Notes: a model not told the origin generated them from the letters alone. Positions 8,901 to 17,051 are shown, numbered from the stretch's first letter. The stretch is 64,000 nucleotides of DNA from an uncultured Clostridia bacterium (GCA_934141555.1 CAKPCK010000001.1:62001-126000); one strand, 5' to 3'. Translations and numbers: made by a program.

Positions 8901-9553
8901 AAGATGATTCAAGAACATATACAATTCCATTTGGATCAAAACTAAAAGTAAAAGATGGAGATGAAGTAAAAGCTGCAGATCCATTAATAGAAGGTTCTAT
9001 AAACCCAGCTGAAATTTTAGCAATAAAAGGCCCAGAAGGTGTTTATGAATATGTAATATCTGAAATTCAAAAAGCATATAGAAACCAAGGTGTTGATATC
9101 AATGATAAACACGTTGAAGTAATTGCAAGACAAATGCTTCGTAAGGTTAGAGTTGATGATGGTGGAGATACAGATATGTTCCCAGGATCATTAGTTGATA
9201 TGTATGAATTTGAAGATAAAAATAAAGAAGCTGTTGAACAAGGTAAACGTCCAGCAACAGGAAAGAGAGCATTACTTGGTATTACTAAAGCTTCACTTGC
9301 AACAGATAGTTTCTTATCAGCTGCATCATTCCAAGAGACAACAAGAGTATTAACAGAAGCTGCAATTAAAGGTAAGGAAGATGATTTAATAGGATTAAAA
9401 GAAAATGTTATCATTGGTAAGTTAATCCCAGCTGGAACTGGTATGAAGAGATATCAAGATGTTACTATTAAAGTTGAAGGCGAAGATGAAAAGACAGTTG
9501 CAGAAGAAATTGATGCAAATAAACAAGTTGAAACACAAGATGATGCTGAATAA
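5993..9553 (+). CDS. rpoC: DNA-directed RNA polymerase beta-prime subunit
   Basis: Largest RNA polymerase subunit, carrying the catalytic magnesium. The active-site motif NADFDGDQMAVH starts at residue 448. The N-terminal zinc ribbon (CHCGKYKR followed by CDKCG) is intact, and the second cysteine cluster lies around CRGKHGVCQKCYG. The sequence KKPETINYRTLKPEKDGL near the start is the typical Firmicute beginning. At 1186 residues it has the usual length for Gram-positive RpoC without large insertions. It follows rpoB in the same operon and ends at a strong terminator. The ribosomal genes rpsL-rpsG-fusA that often follow are absent. Confidence 0.98.
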   Translation: MDELEVFNKIKIGIASDEKIREWSKGEVKKPETINYRTLKPEKDGLFCEKIFGPTKDWECHCGKYKRVRYKGIVCDKCGVEVTKSKVRRERMGHIELAAPVAHIWYFKGIPSRIALMLDISPRNLEKVIYFASYIVTDKGTSGLEKCQILTEKEYHEAEEKYGRKSFKAEMGAEAIRKLLEEIDLAKLTAQIEKEIENASEQRKAKLIKRLDTVEAFLQSGNRPEWMVMNVVPVIPPDLRPMVQLDGGRFATSDLNDLYRRVINRNNRLKRLLELGAPEIIVRNEKRMLQESVDALIDNSRRGRPVTGAGNRPLKSLSDLLKGKQGRFRQNLLGKRVDYSGRSVIVVGPELKIYQCGLPKEMAIELFKPFVMKELVERHLAHNIKSAKRMVERLSPEVWGILEEVIKDHPVMLNRAPTLHRLGIQAFEPVLVEGRAIKLHALVCEAFNADFDGDQMAVHLPLTPEAQAESRYLMLATNNLLKPQDGKPVAVPRLDMILGSYYLTMTLDGELGEGKYFKDPDEALMAFQNKAVSIHAKIFVRVTKEIDGEMKTKKVETSVGRIIFNQGIPQDLGFIDRKEDPFQYEINFPVMKKSMGTIIERTIDKHGLIESAEVIDYIKALGFKYSTLAGITFSVADVKVPDSKKDILADADKQVEKVRNQYRRGLITDDERYQSVVNIWEKATNDVSKAMEENFDDLNPIYMMVKSGARGNMNQLRQIAGMRGLMASTTGKAVEIPIKSCFREGLDALEYFISSHGARKGLSDTALRTADSGYLTRRLVDVSQDIIVREHDCGTTDGLTVEDIKDGNQIVEGLAERLEGRYPLNDILDPQTNEVIVDTNTMINKDIAKRIVDAGITKVVVRSVIACRGKHGVCQKCYGMGLARRDLVSIGESVGIIAAQSIGEPGTQLTMRTIHSGGVAGVADITQGLPRVEEIFEARKPKGVAVITEIDGTVKISDNKKKLEVIVTSKDDSRTYTIPFGSKLKVKDGDEVKAADPLIEGSINPAEILAIKGPEGVYEYVISEIQKAYRNQGVDINDKHVEVIARQMLRKVRVDDGGDTDMFPGSLVDMYEFEDKNKEAVEQGKRPATGKRALLGITKASLATDSFLSAASFQETTRVLTEAAIKGKEDDLIGLKENVIIGKLIPAGTGMKRYQDVTIKVEGEDEKTVAEEIDANKQVETQDDAE

Positions 9554-9557
9554 AATT

Positions 9558-9597
9558 AAAACACAGATAGACATAAAAGTTTATCTGTGTTTTTGTG
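9558..9597 (+). terminator. Intrinsic terminator of rpoBC
   Basis: ACACAGATA (9561-9569) pairs with TATCTGTGT (9582-9590), followed by a T-rich run. An A-run precedes the stem, so it may also work for the convergent gene at 9639-10073. Confidence 0.85.
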
Positions 9598-9607
9598 TGT
9601 AATAATG

Positions 9608-9634
9608 AAGGGAGCCCCATAGTGGAGCTCCCTT
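9608..9634 (-). terminator. Hairpin ending the 144-residue minus-strand gene
   Basis: AAGGGAGC (9608-9615) pairs with GCTCCCTT (9627-9634); the inner CCA/TGG can extend the stem past one mismatch. It lies just beyond the stop codon at 9639. The U-tract on the minus strand is poor, so termination may rely on the A/T-rich hairpin at 9558-9597 as well. Confidence 0.55.
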
Positions 9635-9638
9635 GGCT

Positions 9639-10073
9639 TTAAACGAATGGATTATTCGGGTCAATAAATACCCTAGAGTCCAATGGACAAGAATGTGATG
9701 GATTGACGATAAAATAGGATAATTTACCAGTTCGATCAGTTACATATCCATATTTCATTCTGTTTTCTTTTGCAAACTTGGCGATTTGATATTCATCATC
9801 AGAAAACTTGATGATATTTTGGCTAGATTTAACAAAATCTAACATTAAACAGTCAGGATTTGCAAGGATTTTTTCAAAATCGATTACAGTAAGCTCTAAT
9901 CCATACCCATCAATGAAAATAGAATTTTCCTGTTTCCGAATTTCTGACAATAAATTCCCATTATTATCAAACAAAGCAACATAATTATTCCAGTTTCCAT
10001 CAAAAGGCAAAACATCCATGTGATGAATAAGAAACCATAGATGAAAATGATGTTTTACAGTACAAATTTTCAT
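9639..10073 (-). CDS. Unknown 144-residue protein, single-gene unit
   Basis: Not recognised. The protein begins MKICTVKHHFHLWFLIHHMDV, which is histidine-rich, and continues as soluble mixed-charge sequence containing NNYVALFDNNGNLLSEIR, a pattern resembling short beta-strand pairs. No signal peptide is convincing. The ATG at 10073 has CGGAGGAAA well spaced upstream. Base composition is somewhat richer in G/C than rpoC or the ABC transporter on either side. It points opposite to both neighbours and has its own promoter and hairpin, so it is a free-standing gene slotted between core genes, like those at 347, 19217 and 47608. Confidence 0.7.
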   Translation of the reverse strand: MKICTVKHHFHLWFLIHHMDVLPFDGNWNNYVALFDNNGNLLSEIRKQENSIFIDGYGLELTVIDFEKILANPDCLMLDFVKSSQNIIKFSDDEYQIAKFAKENRMKYGYVTDRTGKLSYFIVNPSHSCPLDSRVFIDPNNPFV

Positions 10074-10119
10074 TAGACATTTCCTCCGTTTTTTGGTTCA
10101 AAAAATTACGAACTAACTA

Positions 10120-10148
10120 ATTATAACATAATATTTAATAAAATGCAA
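10120..10148 (-). promoter_or_regulatory. Sigma-A promoter of the 144-residue gene
   Basis: On the minus strand TTGCAT (10148-10143), 17-base spacer, TATAAT (10125-10120). Confidence 0.7.
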
Positions 10149-10170
10149 CGATAAATAAAAAATTAGAATA

Positions 10171-10200
10171 TTCACAAGATATTCACAATAATAATATAAA
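10171..10200 (+). promoter_or_regulatory. Weak promoter candidate for the ABC transporter gene
   Basis: TTCACA (10171-10176) with TATAAA (10195-10200) at 18-base spacing. Both boxes depart from consensus and the region is A/T-rich, so a chance match is possible. Confidence 0.35.
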
Positions 10201-10228
10201 ATATACAAAAAAATGAAAGGATATAGAT

Positions 10229-12832
10229 ATGTTACAATTAAAAAATATAACAAAAAATTATCTATCAGGAGATAACGAAGTTCAAGCATTAAAAGGAATA
10301 GATATAGAGTTTAGAGAAAATGAATTTGTCTCAATTTTAGGACAAAGTGGATGTGGAAAAACAACATTGTTAAATATAATAGGAGGGCTTGATAGATATA
10401 CATCAGGAGATTTAATTATTAATGGAAAATCAACTAAAGAATTTAAAGACAAAGATTGGGATACATATAGAAATCACTCTGTAGGATTTGTATTTCAAAG
10501 CTATAATTTGATACCACATCAAACAGTACTCGCAAATGTTGAATTAGCACTTACAATATCAGGTGTAGGAAAAGCAGAAAGAAGAAAAAGAGCAATTGAA
10601 GCATTACAAAAAGTTGGATTAGGAGATCAAATAAATAAAAAACCAAATCAAATGTCTGGAGGGCAAATGCAAAGAGTTGCAATAGCAAGAGCTTTAGTAA
10701 ATGATCCAGATATATTACTTGCAGATGAGCCAACAGGAGCATTAGATTCAAAAACATCAGTACAAGTAATGGAAATATTAAAAGAAATCTCAAAAGATAG
10801 ATTAATAATAATGGTAACACATAATCCAGAACTTGCTGAGAAATATTCATCAAGAATAGTAAAATTATTAGATGGAAAAATTATAGATGATTCAAATCCT
10901 TATAAATCTAGTGAAGAAGATGTGAAAAAAGCTAGAAATAAAAAAGATAAATCTGGAAAAGCATCAATGAAATTTACAACAGCAGTAAGATTAAGTTTAA
11001 ACAATTTAATGACTAAAAAAGGAAGAACATTTTTAACATCATTTGCAGGAAGCATAGGAATAATAGGAATTGCATTAATATTATCATTATCACATGGAAT
11101 GCAAAGTTATATAAATAGAGTAGAAGAAGATACACTTTCATCATATCCATTAACAATTCAAGAAGCTAGTATAGATGTAACAAGTATGTTAGAAGCAATG
11201 ATGGGAAATGGAGAAAGAGAAGAACATAATGATAATAAAATATATTCAAGACCAATAGTAAATAATATATTAGAAACAGTATCTACTAAACTTCAAACAA
11301 ATAATTTAGAAGAATTTAAAAAATATTTAGAAAGTGGAGATACAGATATAAAAGATTATATAAATGCTATTCAATATGAATATAATTTAAATTTAAATAT
11401 ATATAAACAAAATGATGATAAAACATATCAACAAGTAAATCCAAGCATAGTATTTGACGAACTAGGATTTGGAGAAATGATGGAATCAAGACAAAGTGCA
11501 TCATCAATGATGTCAGGTTCAATGACAATGACTCAAACTGATGTCTGGGAAGAACTATTGGATAATAAAAATTTGATACAGTCACAATATGATGTACTTG
11601 CAGGAAACTGGCCAACAAAATATAATGAAGTTGTTTTAATAGTTGATGAAAATAATGAAGTTAGTGATTACACATTATATTCTTTAGGAATAAAAGATAT
11701 CAAAGAACTAAATGAATCAATGGAAAAAATAAAAAACAAAGAAAAAGTTGAAGCTGGTGAATCAGTAAGTTATTCTTATGATGACTTATTAAATTATAAA
11801 TTTAAAATATTATTAAATACTGATTATTATAAAAAATCTGGAAATGCATGGCAAGATATGTCAAATGATGATGAATATATGAAGAATGTTGTAGATAATG
11901 CAGAAGAAATAACAATAGTAGGAATAATAAAACCAAATGAAGAAACAGTTTCATCATCAGGTGCAGGAATGATTGGATATACAAAAGAATTAAAAGAATA
12001 TGTAATAAATAAAATTAATGAAACAGAAATTGTAAAAGAACAAAAAGAAAATCCAAACATAAATGTATTTACAGGAATAGAATTCCCAGAAAATCAAAAT
12101 AGTTCATTTGATTATTCACAATTAACAGATGAACAAAGAATGTATATGGCAACATTGTCAGAAACAGAATTAGCAGAACTTATGAAAAATTATGCAGAAA
12201 ACTCAACAGCAACTTATGATTCAAATCTATCAACACTTGAAGTAGTGGACTTAAATAAGCCGTCAACAATAAATATATATCCAAAAGATTTTGAATCTAA
12301 AGATATGATTACAACAAGAATTAGTGAATACAATGATAAACAAACAAATGACGGAAAAGAAGAAAATGTTATAACATATACAGATATTGTAGGTGTTATG
12401 ATGAGTTCTGTTTCAACAATAATTAATGTAATAAGTTATGTATTAATTGCATTTGTTGGAATTTCATTAGTCGTATCATCAATAATGATTGGAATTATAA
12501 CATATATATCAGTTTTAGAGAGAACAAAAGAAATTGGAATATTAAGAAGTATAGGAGCATCAAAGAAAGATGTTTCAAGAGTATTTAATGCAGAAACACT
12601 TATAATAGGATTAGTAGCAGGATTAATAGGAATTGGTGTTACAATATTATTAAATATTCCAATAAATATGGTAATAAAATCAATGGTTGGAATATCAAAT
12701 ATTTCAAAATTACCAACAAAAGGTGCAATTATATTAGTTGCAATTAGTGTAGGATTAACAATGATTGCAGGATTAATTCCAGCCAAATTTGCTGCTAAGA
12801 GAGATCCTGTTGAGGCATTAAGAACAGAGTAA
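10229..12832 (+). CDS. ABC transporter, ATPase fused to FtsX/MacB-type permease
   Basis: A single 867-residue chain joins an ABC ATPase to a permease. The first 230 residues carry Walker A GQSGCGKTT (38-46), the signature SGGQMQRVAIARAL and Walker B LLADEPTGALDS, the LolD/MacB subclass. A basic linker leads to a membrane helix near residue 270, a large extracytoplasmic region of about 430 residues, and three C-terminal helices with the FtsX-type stretch SVLERTKEIGILRSIGAS. Such proteins act as mechanotransmission machines that expel peptides or sense antibiotics rather than importing solutes; the substrate is not known. No two-component regulator is adjacent. It appears to be transcribed alone. 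Confidence 0.9.
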   Translation: MLQLKNITKNYLSGDNEVQALKGIDIEFRENEFVSILGQSGCGKTTLLNIIGGLDRYTSGDLIINGKSTKEFKDKDWDTYRNHSVGFVFQSYNLIPHQTVLANVELALTISGVGKAERRKRAIEALQKVGLGDQINKKPNQMSGGQMQRVAIARALVNDPDILLADEPTGALDSKTSVQVMEILKEISKDRLIIMVTHNPELAEKYSSRIVKLLDGKIIDDSNPYKSSEEDVKKARNKKDKSGKASMKFTTAVRLSLNNLMTKKGRTFLTSFAGSIGIIGIALILSLSHGMQSYINRVEEDTLSSYPLTIQEASIDVTSMLEAMMGNGEREEHNDNKIYSRPIVNNILETVSTKLQTNNLEEFKKYLESGDTDIKDYINAIQYEYNLNLNIYKQNDDKTYQQVNPSIVFDELGFGEMMESRQSASSMMSGSMTMTQTDVWEELLDNKNLIQSQYDVLAGNWPTKYNEVVLIVDENNEVSDYTLYSLGIKDIKELNESMEKIKNKEKVEAGESVSYSYDDLLNYKFKILLNTDYYKKSGNAWQDMSNDDEYMKNVVDNAEEITIVGIIKPNEETVSSSGAGMIGYTKELKEYVINKINETEIVKEQKENPNINVFTGIEFPENQNSSFDYSQLTDEQRMYMATLSETELAELMKNYAENSTATYDSNLSTLEVVDLNKPSTINIYPKDFESKDMITTRISEYNDKQTNDGKEENVITYTDIVGVMMSSVSTIINVISYVLIAFVGISLVVSSIMIGIITYISVLERTKEIGILRSIGASKKDVSRVFNAETLIIGLVAGLIGIGVTILLNIPINMVIKSMVGISNISKLPTKGAIILVAISVGLTMIAGLIPAKFAAKRDPVEALRTE

Positions 12833-12877
12833 ATGGAGAGTGAAGGGAGTAAGAAAAATAATTTAATAAAATAACTT

Positions 12878-12911
12878 AAAAAGAACTTCAATTTGAAGTT
12901 CTTTTTGTATT
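12878..12911 (+). terminator. Intrinsic terminator after the ABC transporter
   Basis: AAAAAGAACTTC (12878-12889) pairs perfectly with GAAGTTCTTTTT (12895-12906), five-base loop, U-rich 3' side. Confidence 0.85.
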
Positions 12912-12954
12912 AATATTTATATAAAGGTTAAACTAACTAAAAGGAGAAAAAGTT

Positions 12955-13953
12955 ATGTTTAAACCACAATCAATATATTATGAAAAAGAAATAGAAAATT
13001 ATCAATTAGGAAAAGAACTATTAGAAAAATATAAAGAAATACCCAAAATACTTATAGAAAATCATAATAATATAGAAGAAATGAGAAAAAAAGAAAATAG
13101 TGAATTTCCAAGAATAAAACAAAATTTAATAATAGGAATAAGAAAAACACATAAGTTTGTAGAAAATCATAAAACATCAGACTATTTAGTACCATATACA
13201 TCATCAGGATGTACTGCGATGTGTTTATATTGCTATTTAGTATGTAATTATAATAAATGTGCATATTTAAGATTATTTGTAAACAGAGAGCAAATGCTTG
13301 AAAAAATAATAAAAACAGCACAAAAAAGTGAAAAAGATTTAACATTTGAAATAGGAAGTAATAGTGATTTAATATTAGAAAATACAATAACAGATAATTT
13401 AGTATGGACAATAGAAAATTTTGCAGATACACAAAAAGGACAATTAACACTACCTACAAAATTTGATATGGTTGATCCAATTTTACCATTAAAACATAAT
13501 GGTAAAGTTACAATAAGAGTAAGTATGAATCCAGAAGAAATCATAAATAAAGTAGAATTTGGAACATCAAGATTAAAAGGAAGAATAGTGGCTATAAATA
13601 AATTAGCAGAAGCAGGATATAAAGTTGGAATATTAATTGCACCAGTAATCTTAGTAGAAAATTGGAAAGAATTATATACAGAATTAATTCAAAGATTAAA
13701 TAGTGAATTATCTGAAAAAGTAAAAAAACAAGCATTTTTTGAAATAATATTTATGACATATAGTTTTGTGCACACAAAGATAAATGAAGAAGCATTCCCA
13801 AATGCTATAAATTTATATAATACTGAAATAATGACAGGGAGAGGGAAAGGTAAATATTCATATAAACAAGATGTTAGAAAAGAAGCGGAAGTTTACTTAA
13901 GAGAACAAATGGAAAAGTATTTTCCAGATAATAGTATAGAATATATTGTATGA
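12955..13953 (+). CDS. splB: Spore photoproduct lyase-like radical SAM protein
   Basis: Radical SAM enzymes of this family repair the thymine dimer formed by UV in spore DNA. The cluster motif is C86-x3-C90-x2-C93 (GCTAMCLYCYL), and the flanking VPYTSSGC and YLRLFVNREQML match the family layout; length 332 is close to the usual 340. The position that I align to the hydrogen-donating cysteine of characterised enzymes (FEAACTSD, recalled from memory) is serine here (FEIGSNSD, S135), while the following serine is kept. Two further cysteines (C97, C102) sit just after the cluster. It could therefore be a divergent lyase or a relative with another role. AAGGAG precedes the ATG. It stands alone between terminators. 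Confidence 0.75.
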   Translation: MFKPQSIYYEKEIENYQLGKELLEKYKEIPKILIENHNNIEEMRKKENSEFPRIKQNLIIGIRKTHKFVENHKTSDYLVPYTSSGCTAMCLYCYLVCNYNKCAYLRLFVNREQMLEKIIKTAQKSEKDLTFEIGSNSDLILENTITDNLVWTIENFADTQKGQLTLPTKFDMVDPILPLKHNGKVTIRVSMNPEEIINKVEFGTSRLKGRIVAINKLAEAGYKVGILIAPVILVENWKELYTELIQRLNSELSEKVKKQAFFEIIFMTYSFVHTKINEEAFPNAINLYNTEIMTGRGKGKYSYKQDVRKEAEVYLREQMEKYFPDNSIEYIV

Positions 13954-13990
13954 TTTTTTATAGAAAGTTGAGGCAATTGAGCAAATTATC

Positions 13991-14019
13991 TTGAAAAAAT
14001 TATAAAAGTATGATAATAT
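13991..14019 (+). promoter_or_regulatory. Probable pyrG promoter
   Basis: TTGAAA (13991-13996), 17-base spacer, TAATAT (14014-14019). It lies upstream of a terminator-like hairpin that precedes pyrG, so transcripts from here must read through that hairpin. Confidence 0.5.
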
Positions 14020-14033
14020 AAAAATATAGTTTT

Positions 14034-14088
14034 AATAGATTAAAAAAAAACCACTTTTGCAGTTTTTATTTTAATCTATTTTTTTTAT
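14034..14088 (+). terminator. Terminator or attenuator upstream of pyrG
   Basis: AATAGATTAAAA (14034-14045) pairs with TTTTAATCTATT (14069-14080), followed by a T-run. Its place between a promoter at 13991 and pyrG at 14132 fits an attenuator as in other Firmicute pyrG genes, but it could simply end the splB-like transcript. The initiating GGG expected for the known reiterative mechanism is not visible. Confidence 0.6.
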
Positions 14089-14131
14089 TTGATTTTATAT
14101 GGCAAAAATGGGAATATAGGAGGAAGAATAA

Positions 14132-15733
14132 ATGAACACAAAATATGTATTTGTAACAGGAGGAGTAGTATCAGGATTAGGAAAGGGAATAACAGCTGCA
14201 TCACTAGGAAGATTGTTAAAAAATAGAGGATATAAAGTAACAATTCAAAAATTTGATCCATATTTAAATGTTGACCCAGGAACAATGAGTCCATATGAAC
14301 ATGGAGAAGTATTCGTAACAGATGATGGAGCAGAAACAGATTTAGACTTAGGACATTATGAAAGATTTATTGATGAAAACTTAACACAACATTCAAGTGT
14401 AACAATGGGAAAAGTATATTCAACAGTAATTGAAAAAGAAAGAAGAGGAGACTATTTAGGAAAAACAGTACAAGTAATACCACATGTAACAAATGAAATA
14501 AAAGAAAGAATATATAGTTTTGAAAATACAGATACAGACATAGTTATAACAGAAGTTGGAGGAACAGTTGGAGATATAGAAGGATTATCAATAATAGAAG
14601 CAATCCGTCAAGTAGGATTAGAGAAAAATCCTGAAGATGTAGTATATATACATGTAACATTATTACCATACATATTTGGTTCAAATGAAATAAAATCAAA
14701 ACCAACACAACACTCTGTAAAAGAATTACAAAGTTTAGGAATACAACCCAATATTTTAGTATGTAGAACAGAACAAGATATTCCAGACACAATAAGAGAA
14801 AAATTAGCGCTATTTTGTAATGTAAGAAAAAGTAGTGTAATACAAAATAAAACAGCAGACAATTTATATGCAGTACCACTAATGCTTGAAGAAGAAGGGT
14901 TAGCAAGAGAAGTATGCAACCATATGAGGTTAGATAGATATGTTCCAGATAACACAGAATGGCAAAAAATGATAGATAATATAAGAAGCATAGGAGATGA
15001 ATCTGTAAATATAGGAATAGTAGGAAAATATATTCAATTAGAAGATTCATATTTGTCAGTAATAGAAAGTTTACATCATGCAGGATTTGCCAATAAGGTA
15101 AAAGTTAATATTAAATTAATAGATTGTGAAACAATAAATAAAGAAACAGCCCAAGAAAAATTAAAAGGATTGCAAGGAATAATAGTTCCAGGAGGATTTG
15201 GAAATAGAGGAGTAGAAGGAAAAATAGAAACAATTAGATATGCAAGAGAAAATAAAATTCCATTCTTAGGAATATGTTTAGGTATGCAAATGGCAGTTGT
15301 AGAATTTGCAAGAAATGTATTAGGATTAAAAGATGCTAATTCGGCAGAATTTAATGAAAAAACAACAAATCCAGTTATACATATAATGGATGATCAAATA
15401 GGAATAGATAAAAAAGGTGGAACAATGCGTTTAGGAGCATATCCATGTATATTAAAAGAAGGAACATTAGCAAAAGAATTATATGGAAAAGAGCAAATTT
15501 CAGAAAGACACAGACATAGATATGAATATAATAATGAGTATAAAGAAAGATTAGAAAAAGCAGGTTTAATATGTTCTGGAACATCACCAGATGGAAAATT
15601 AGTTGAAATAGTAGAATATAAAGAACATCCATATTTTATAGCAGGACAATTCCATCCAGAATTAAAATCAAGACCTAATAGACCAGCACCATTATTTATA
15701 GGATTAGTTAGATCAGCAAAAAATATAAAATAA
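14132..15733 (+). CDS. pyrG: CTP synthase
   Basis: Makes CTP from UTP, glutamine and ATP, the last step of pyrimidine nucleotide synthesis. The N-terminal synthase domain opens with KYVFVTGGVVSGLGKGITAA, containing the P-loop. The C-terminal class I glutamine amidotransferase domain has the catalytic cysteine in GICLGMQ (C382) and the HPE triad segment GQFHPELKSRP. Length 533 is normal. The ATG is preceded by AGGAGGAAG. The following dCMP deaminase and Nudix genes are close behind on the same strand, so the three may form a nucleotide-pool operon. The upstream hairpin suggests attenuation by pyrimidine supply. Confidence 0.97.
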   Translation: MNTKYVFVTGGVVSGLGKGITAASLGRLLKNRGYKVTIQKFDPYLNVDPGTMSPYEHGEVFVTDDGAETDLDLGHYERFIDENLTQHSSVTMGKVYSTVIEKERRGDYLGKTVQVIPHVTNEIKERIYSFENTDTDIVITEVGGTVGDIEGLSIIEAIRQVGLEKNPEDVVYIHVTLLPYIFGSNEIKSKPTQHSVKELQSLGIQPNILVCRTEQDIPDTIREKLALFCNVRKSSVIQNKTADNLYAVPLMLEEEGLAREVCNHMRLDRYVPDNTEWQKMIDNIRSIGDESVNIGIVGKYIQLEDSYLSVIESLHHAGFANKVKVNIKLIDCETINKETAQEKLKGLQGIIVPGGFGNRGVEGKIETIRYARENKIPFLGICLGMQMAVVEFARNVLGLKDANSAEFNEKTTNPVIHIMDDQIGIDKKGGTMRLGAYPCILKEGTLAKELYGKEQISERHRHRYEYNNEYKERLEKAGLICSGTSPDGKLVEIVEYKEHPYFIAGQFHPELKSRPNRPAPLFIGLVRSAKNIK

Positions 15734-15765
15734 ATTATTCTAATATAAGAAAGGAATAAATTTTT

Positions 15766-16287
15766 ATGAATAATGAATTTGAAAAATGGCAAGAAAAGTG
15801 TAAAGAATCAGGAAATAAAAGAGATGATTATTTGACTTGGGACGAATACTTTATGGCAATTGCAAAACTATCATCAAAAAGAAGTAAAGATCCTAATACA
15901 CAAGTTGGAGCATGTATTGTAAGTAATGATAATAGAATATTATCAATAGGATATAATGGAGCACCAAATGGATTTGAAGATGAAAATTTTCCATGGGCAA
16001 GAGATGGAGAAAAAATATATACAAAATATCCATATGTATGTCATGCAGAAATGAATGCAATTTTAAATTATAGGGGATCAAAAAAAGAATTTGAAAATGC
16101 AAAAATATATGTAGACTTATTTCCATGTAATGAATGTGCAAAATTAATAATTCAATCAGGAATAAAAGAAGTAATATATTTGTCAGATAAGTATAATGGA
16201 ACAGATGAAAATATTGCATCAAAAAGATTATTTGACACATGTAAAATAAAATATAAACAAATTGAATGTAAAGAGATTAATATTTAA
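15766..16287 (+). CDS. dCMP deaminase family protein
   Basis: Zinc-dependent deaminase; the usual role is dCMP to dUMP, feeding dTMP synthesis. Zinc-site residues are visible as HAE (93-95) and PCNEC (120-124). The N-terminal segment KDPNTQVGACIV and YNGAPNGFEDE are characteristic of the dCMP deaminase/ComEB group. At 173 residues it has a normal single-domain length. The ATG lies behind AAGGAA, 32 bases after pyrG, which supports co-transcription and a role in balancing pyrimidine pools. Specificity for dCMP over other cytidines is inferred from family resemblance. Confidence 0.9.
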   Translation: MNNEFEKWQEKCKESGNKRDDYLTWDEYFMAIAKLSSKRSKDPNTQVGACIVSNDNRILSIGYNGAPNGFEDENFPWARDGEKIYTKYPYVCHAEMNAILNYRGSKKEFENAKIYVDLFPCNECAKLIIQSGIKEVIYLSDKYNGTDENIASKRLFDTCKIKYKQIECKEINI

Positions 16288-16323
16288 AATTATATAACAT
16301 AAGAGAAAAAATAGGAGAGTAAT

Positions 16324-16872
16324 ATGGAATTAATTGATATTGTTGATGAAAATAATAATTTAACAGGACAAGTGGAAGAAAGATGGACAGCATACAATAA
16401 AGGAATGTGGAGAAGGACAGTATCGTGTTGGATAATGAATTATAAAGGTGAGATACTTTTACAAAAAAGAACAGCAAATAAAAAAAGAAATCCAAATAAA
16501 TGGGCAAAAACTGGTGGACAGGTTGACAGTGGAGAAAGTGTTGAAGAAGCAATAAAAAGAGAAGTGAAAGAAGAATTAGGAATAGACATTCCAGAAAATC
16601 AGTTGAAAGTTGTAGAAACATATAAAGGTGATGAAAGAAGTAAAAGATTTGCATATAATTTTATATTTGTAGTAAATTACAATATCGAAGATTATAAATT
16701 ACAAAAAGAAGAAGTTGCAGAAGTTAAATATGTAAAAATAGAAGATATAGAAGCAAGTAAGAAAAATAATGATTTGAATTATACATTTTCTACTTGGAGA
16801 GTATCTGAATTTGAAAAAGAAATGAAAATGTTAAAAAATAAAAGAGTAGATATTATAAATAATAAAATATAA
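16324..16872 (+). CDS. Nudix hydrolase, IDI-like
   Basis: The Nudix box is complete: G-x5-E-x7-REVKEELG within residues of about 62-86, giving a magnesium-dependent hydrolase of nucleoside diphosphates linked to another group. The surrounding sequence (DIVDENNNLTGQ, WRRTVSCWIMN, LLQKRTANKKRNPNKW) resembles the subgroup related to isopentenyl diphosphate isomerase found singly in many Firmicutes, whose substrates are mostly unknown. Its position behind pyrG and the dCMP deaminase makes a nucleotide house-cleaning role plausible, but that is inference. AGGAGAG precedes the ATG and a terminator follows directly. Confidence 0.85.
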   Translation: MELIDIVDENNNLTGQVEERWTAYNKGMWRRTVSCWIMNYKGEILLQKRTANKKRNPNKWAKTGGQVDSGESVEEAIKREVKEELGIDIPENQLKVVETYKGDERSKRFAYNFIFVVNYNIEDYKLQKEEVAEVKYVKIEDIEASKKNNDLNYTFSTWRVSEFEKEMKMLKNKRVDIINNKI

Positions 16873-16875
16873 TGC

Positions 16876-16913
16876 AAAAAAGTAAAGAAATATAATTTTT
16901 CTTTACTTTTTTT
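16876..16913 (+). terminator. Intrinsic terminator after the Nudix gene
   Basis: AAAAAAGTAAAGAAA (16876-16890) pairs with TTTCTTTACTTTTTT (16898-16912), ending in a T-run. Confidence 0.85.
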
Positions 16914-16994
16914 GCTGATGAAAGTTCTATTTATAAGTAAACATGAATATAATTATTGTGAATGTGAAGATTTTGTGAAAAATAAATAAAAGTA

Positions 16995-17051
16995 TTGACA
17001 AAGGAAAAAATAGGGTATATATTATTAGCAGTCAAACAAAAAGAGTGCTAA
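16995..17051 (+). promoter_or_regulatory. groESL promoter with CIRCE (HrcA) operator
   Basis: TTGACA (16995-17000), 17-base spacer, TATATT (17018-17023), followed at once by TTAGCAGTC-N9-GAGTGCTAA (17025-17051). This is the CIRCE operator bound by the HrcA repressor, with a single change from the TTAGCACTC consensus in the left arm. It overlaps the expected transcription start. Confidence 0.93.

Noticed and set aside
13991..14131. Classical GGG reiterative-transcription control of pyrG
   Set aside because: The predicted start lies in A/T-only sequence with no initial G-run and no C/U-rich pairing strand, so only a generic attenuator is proposed.
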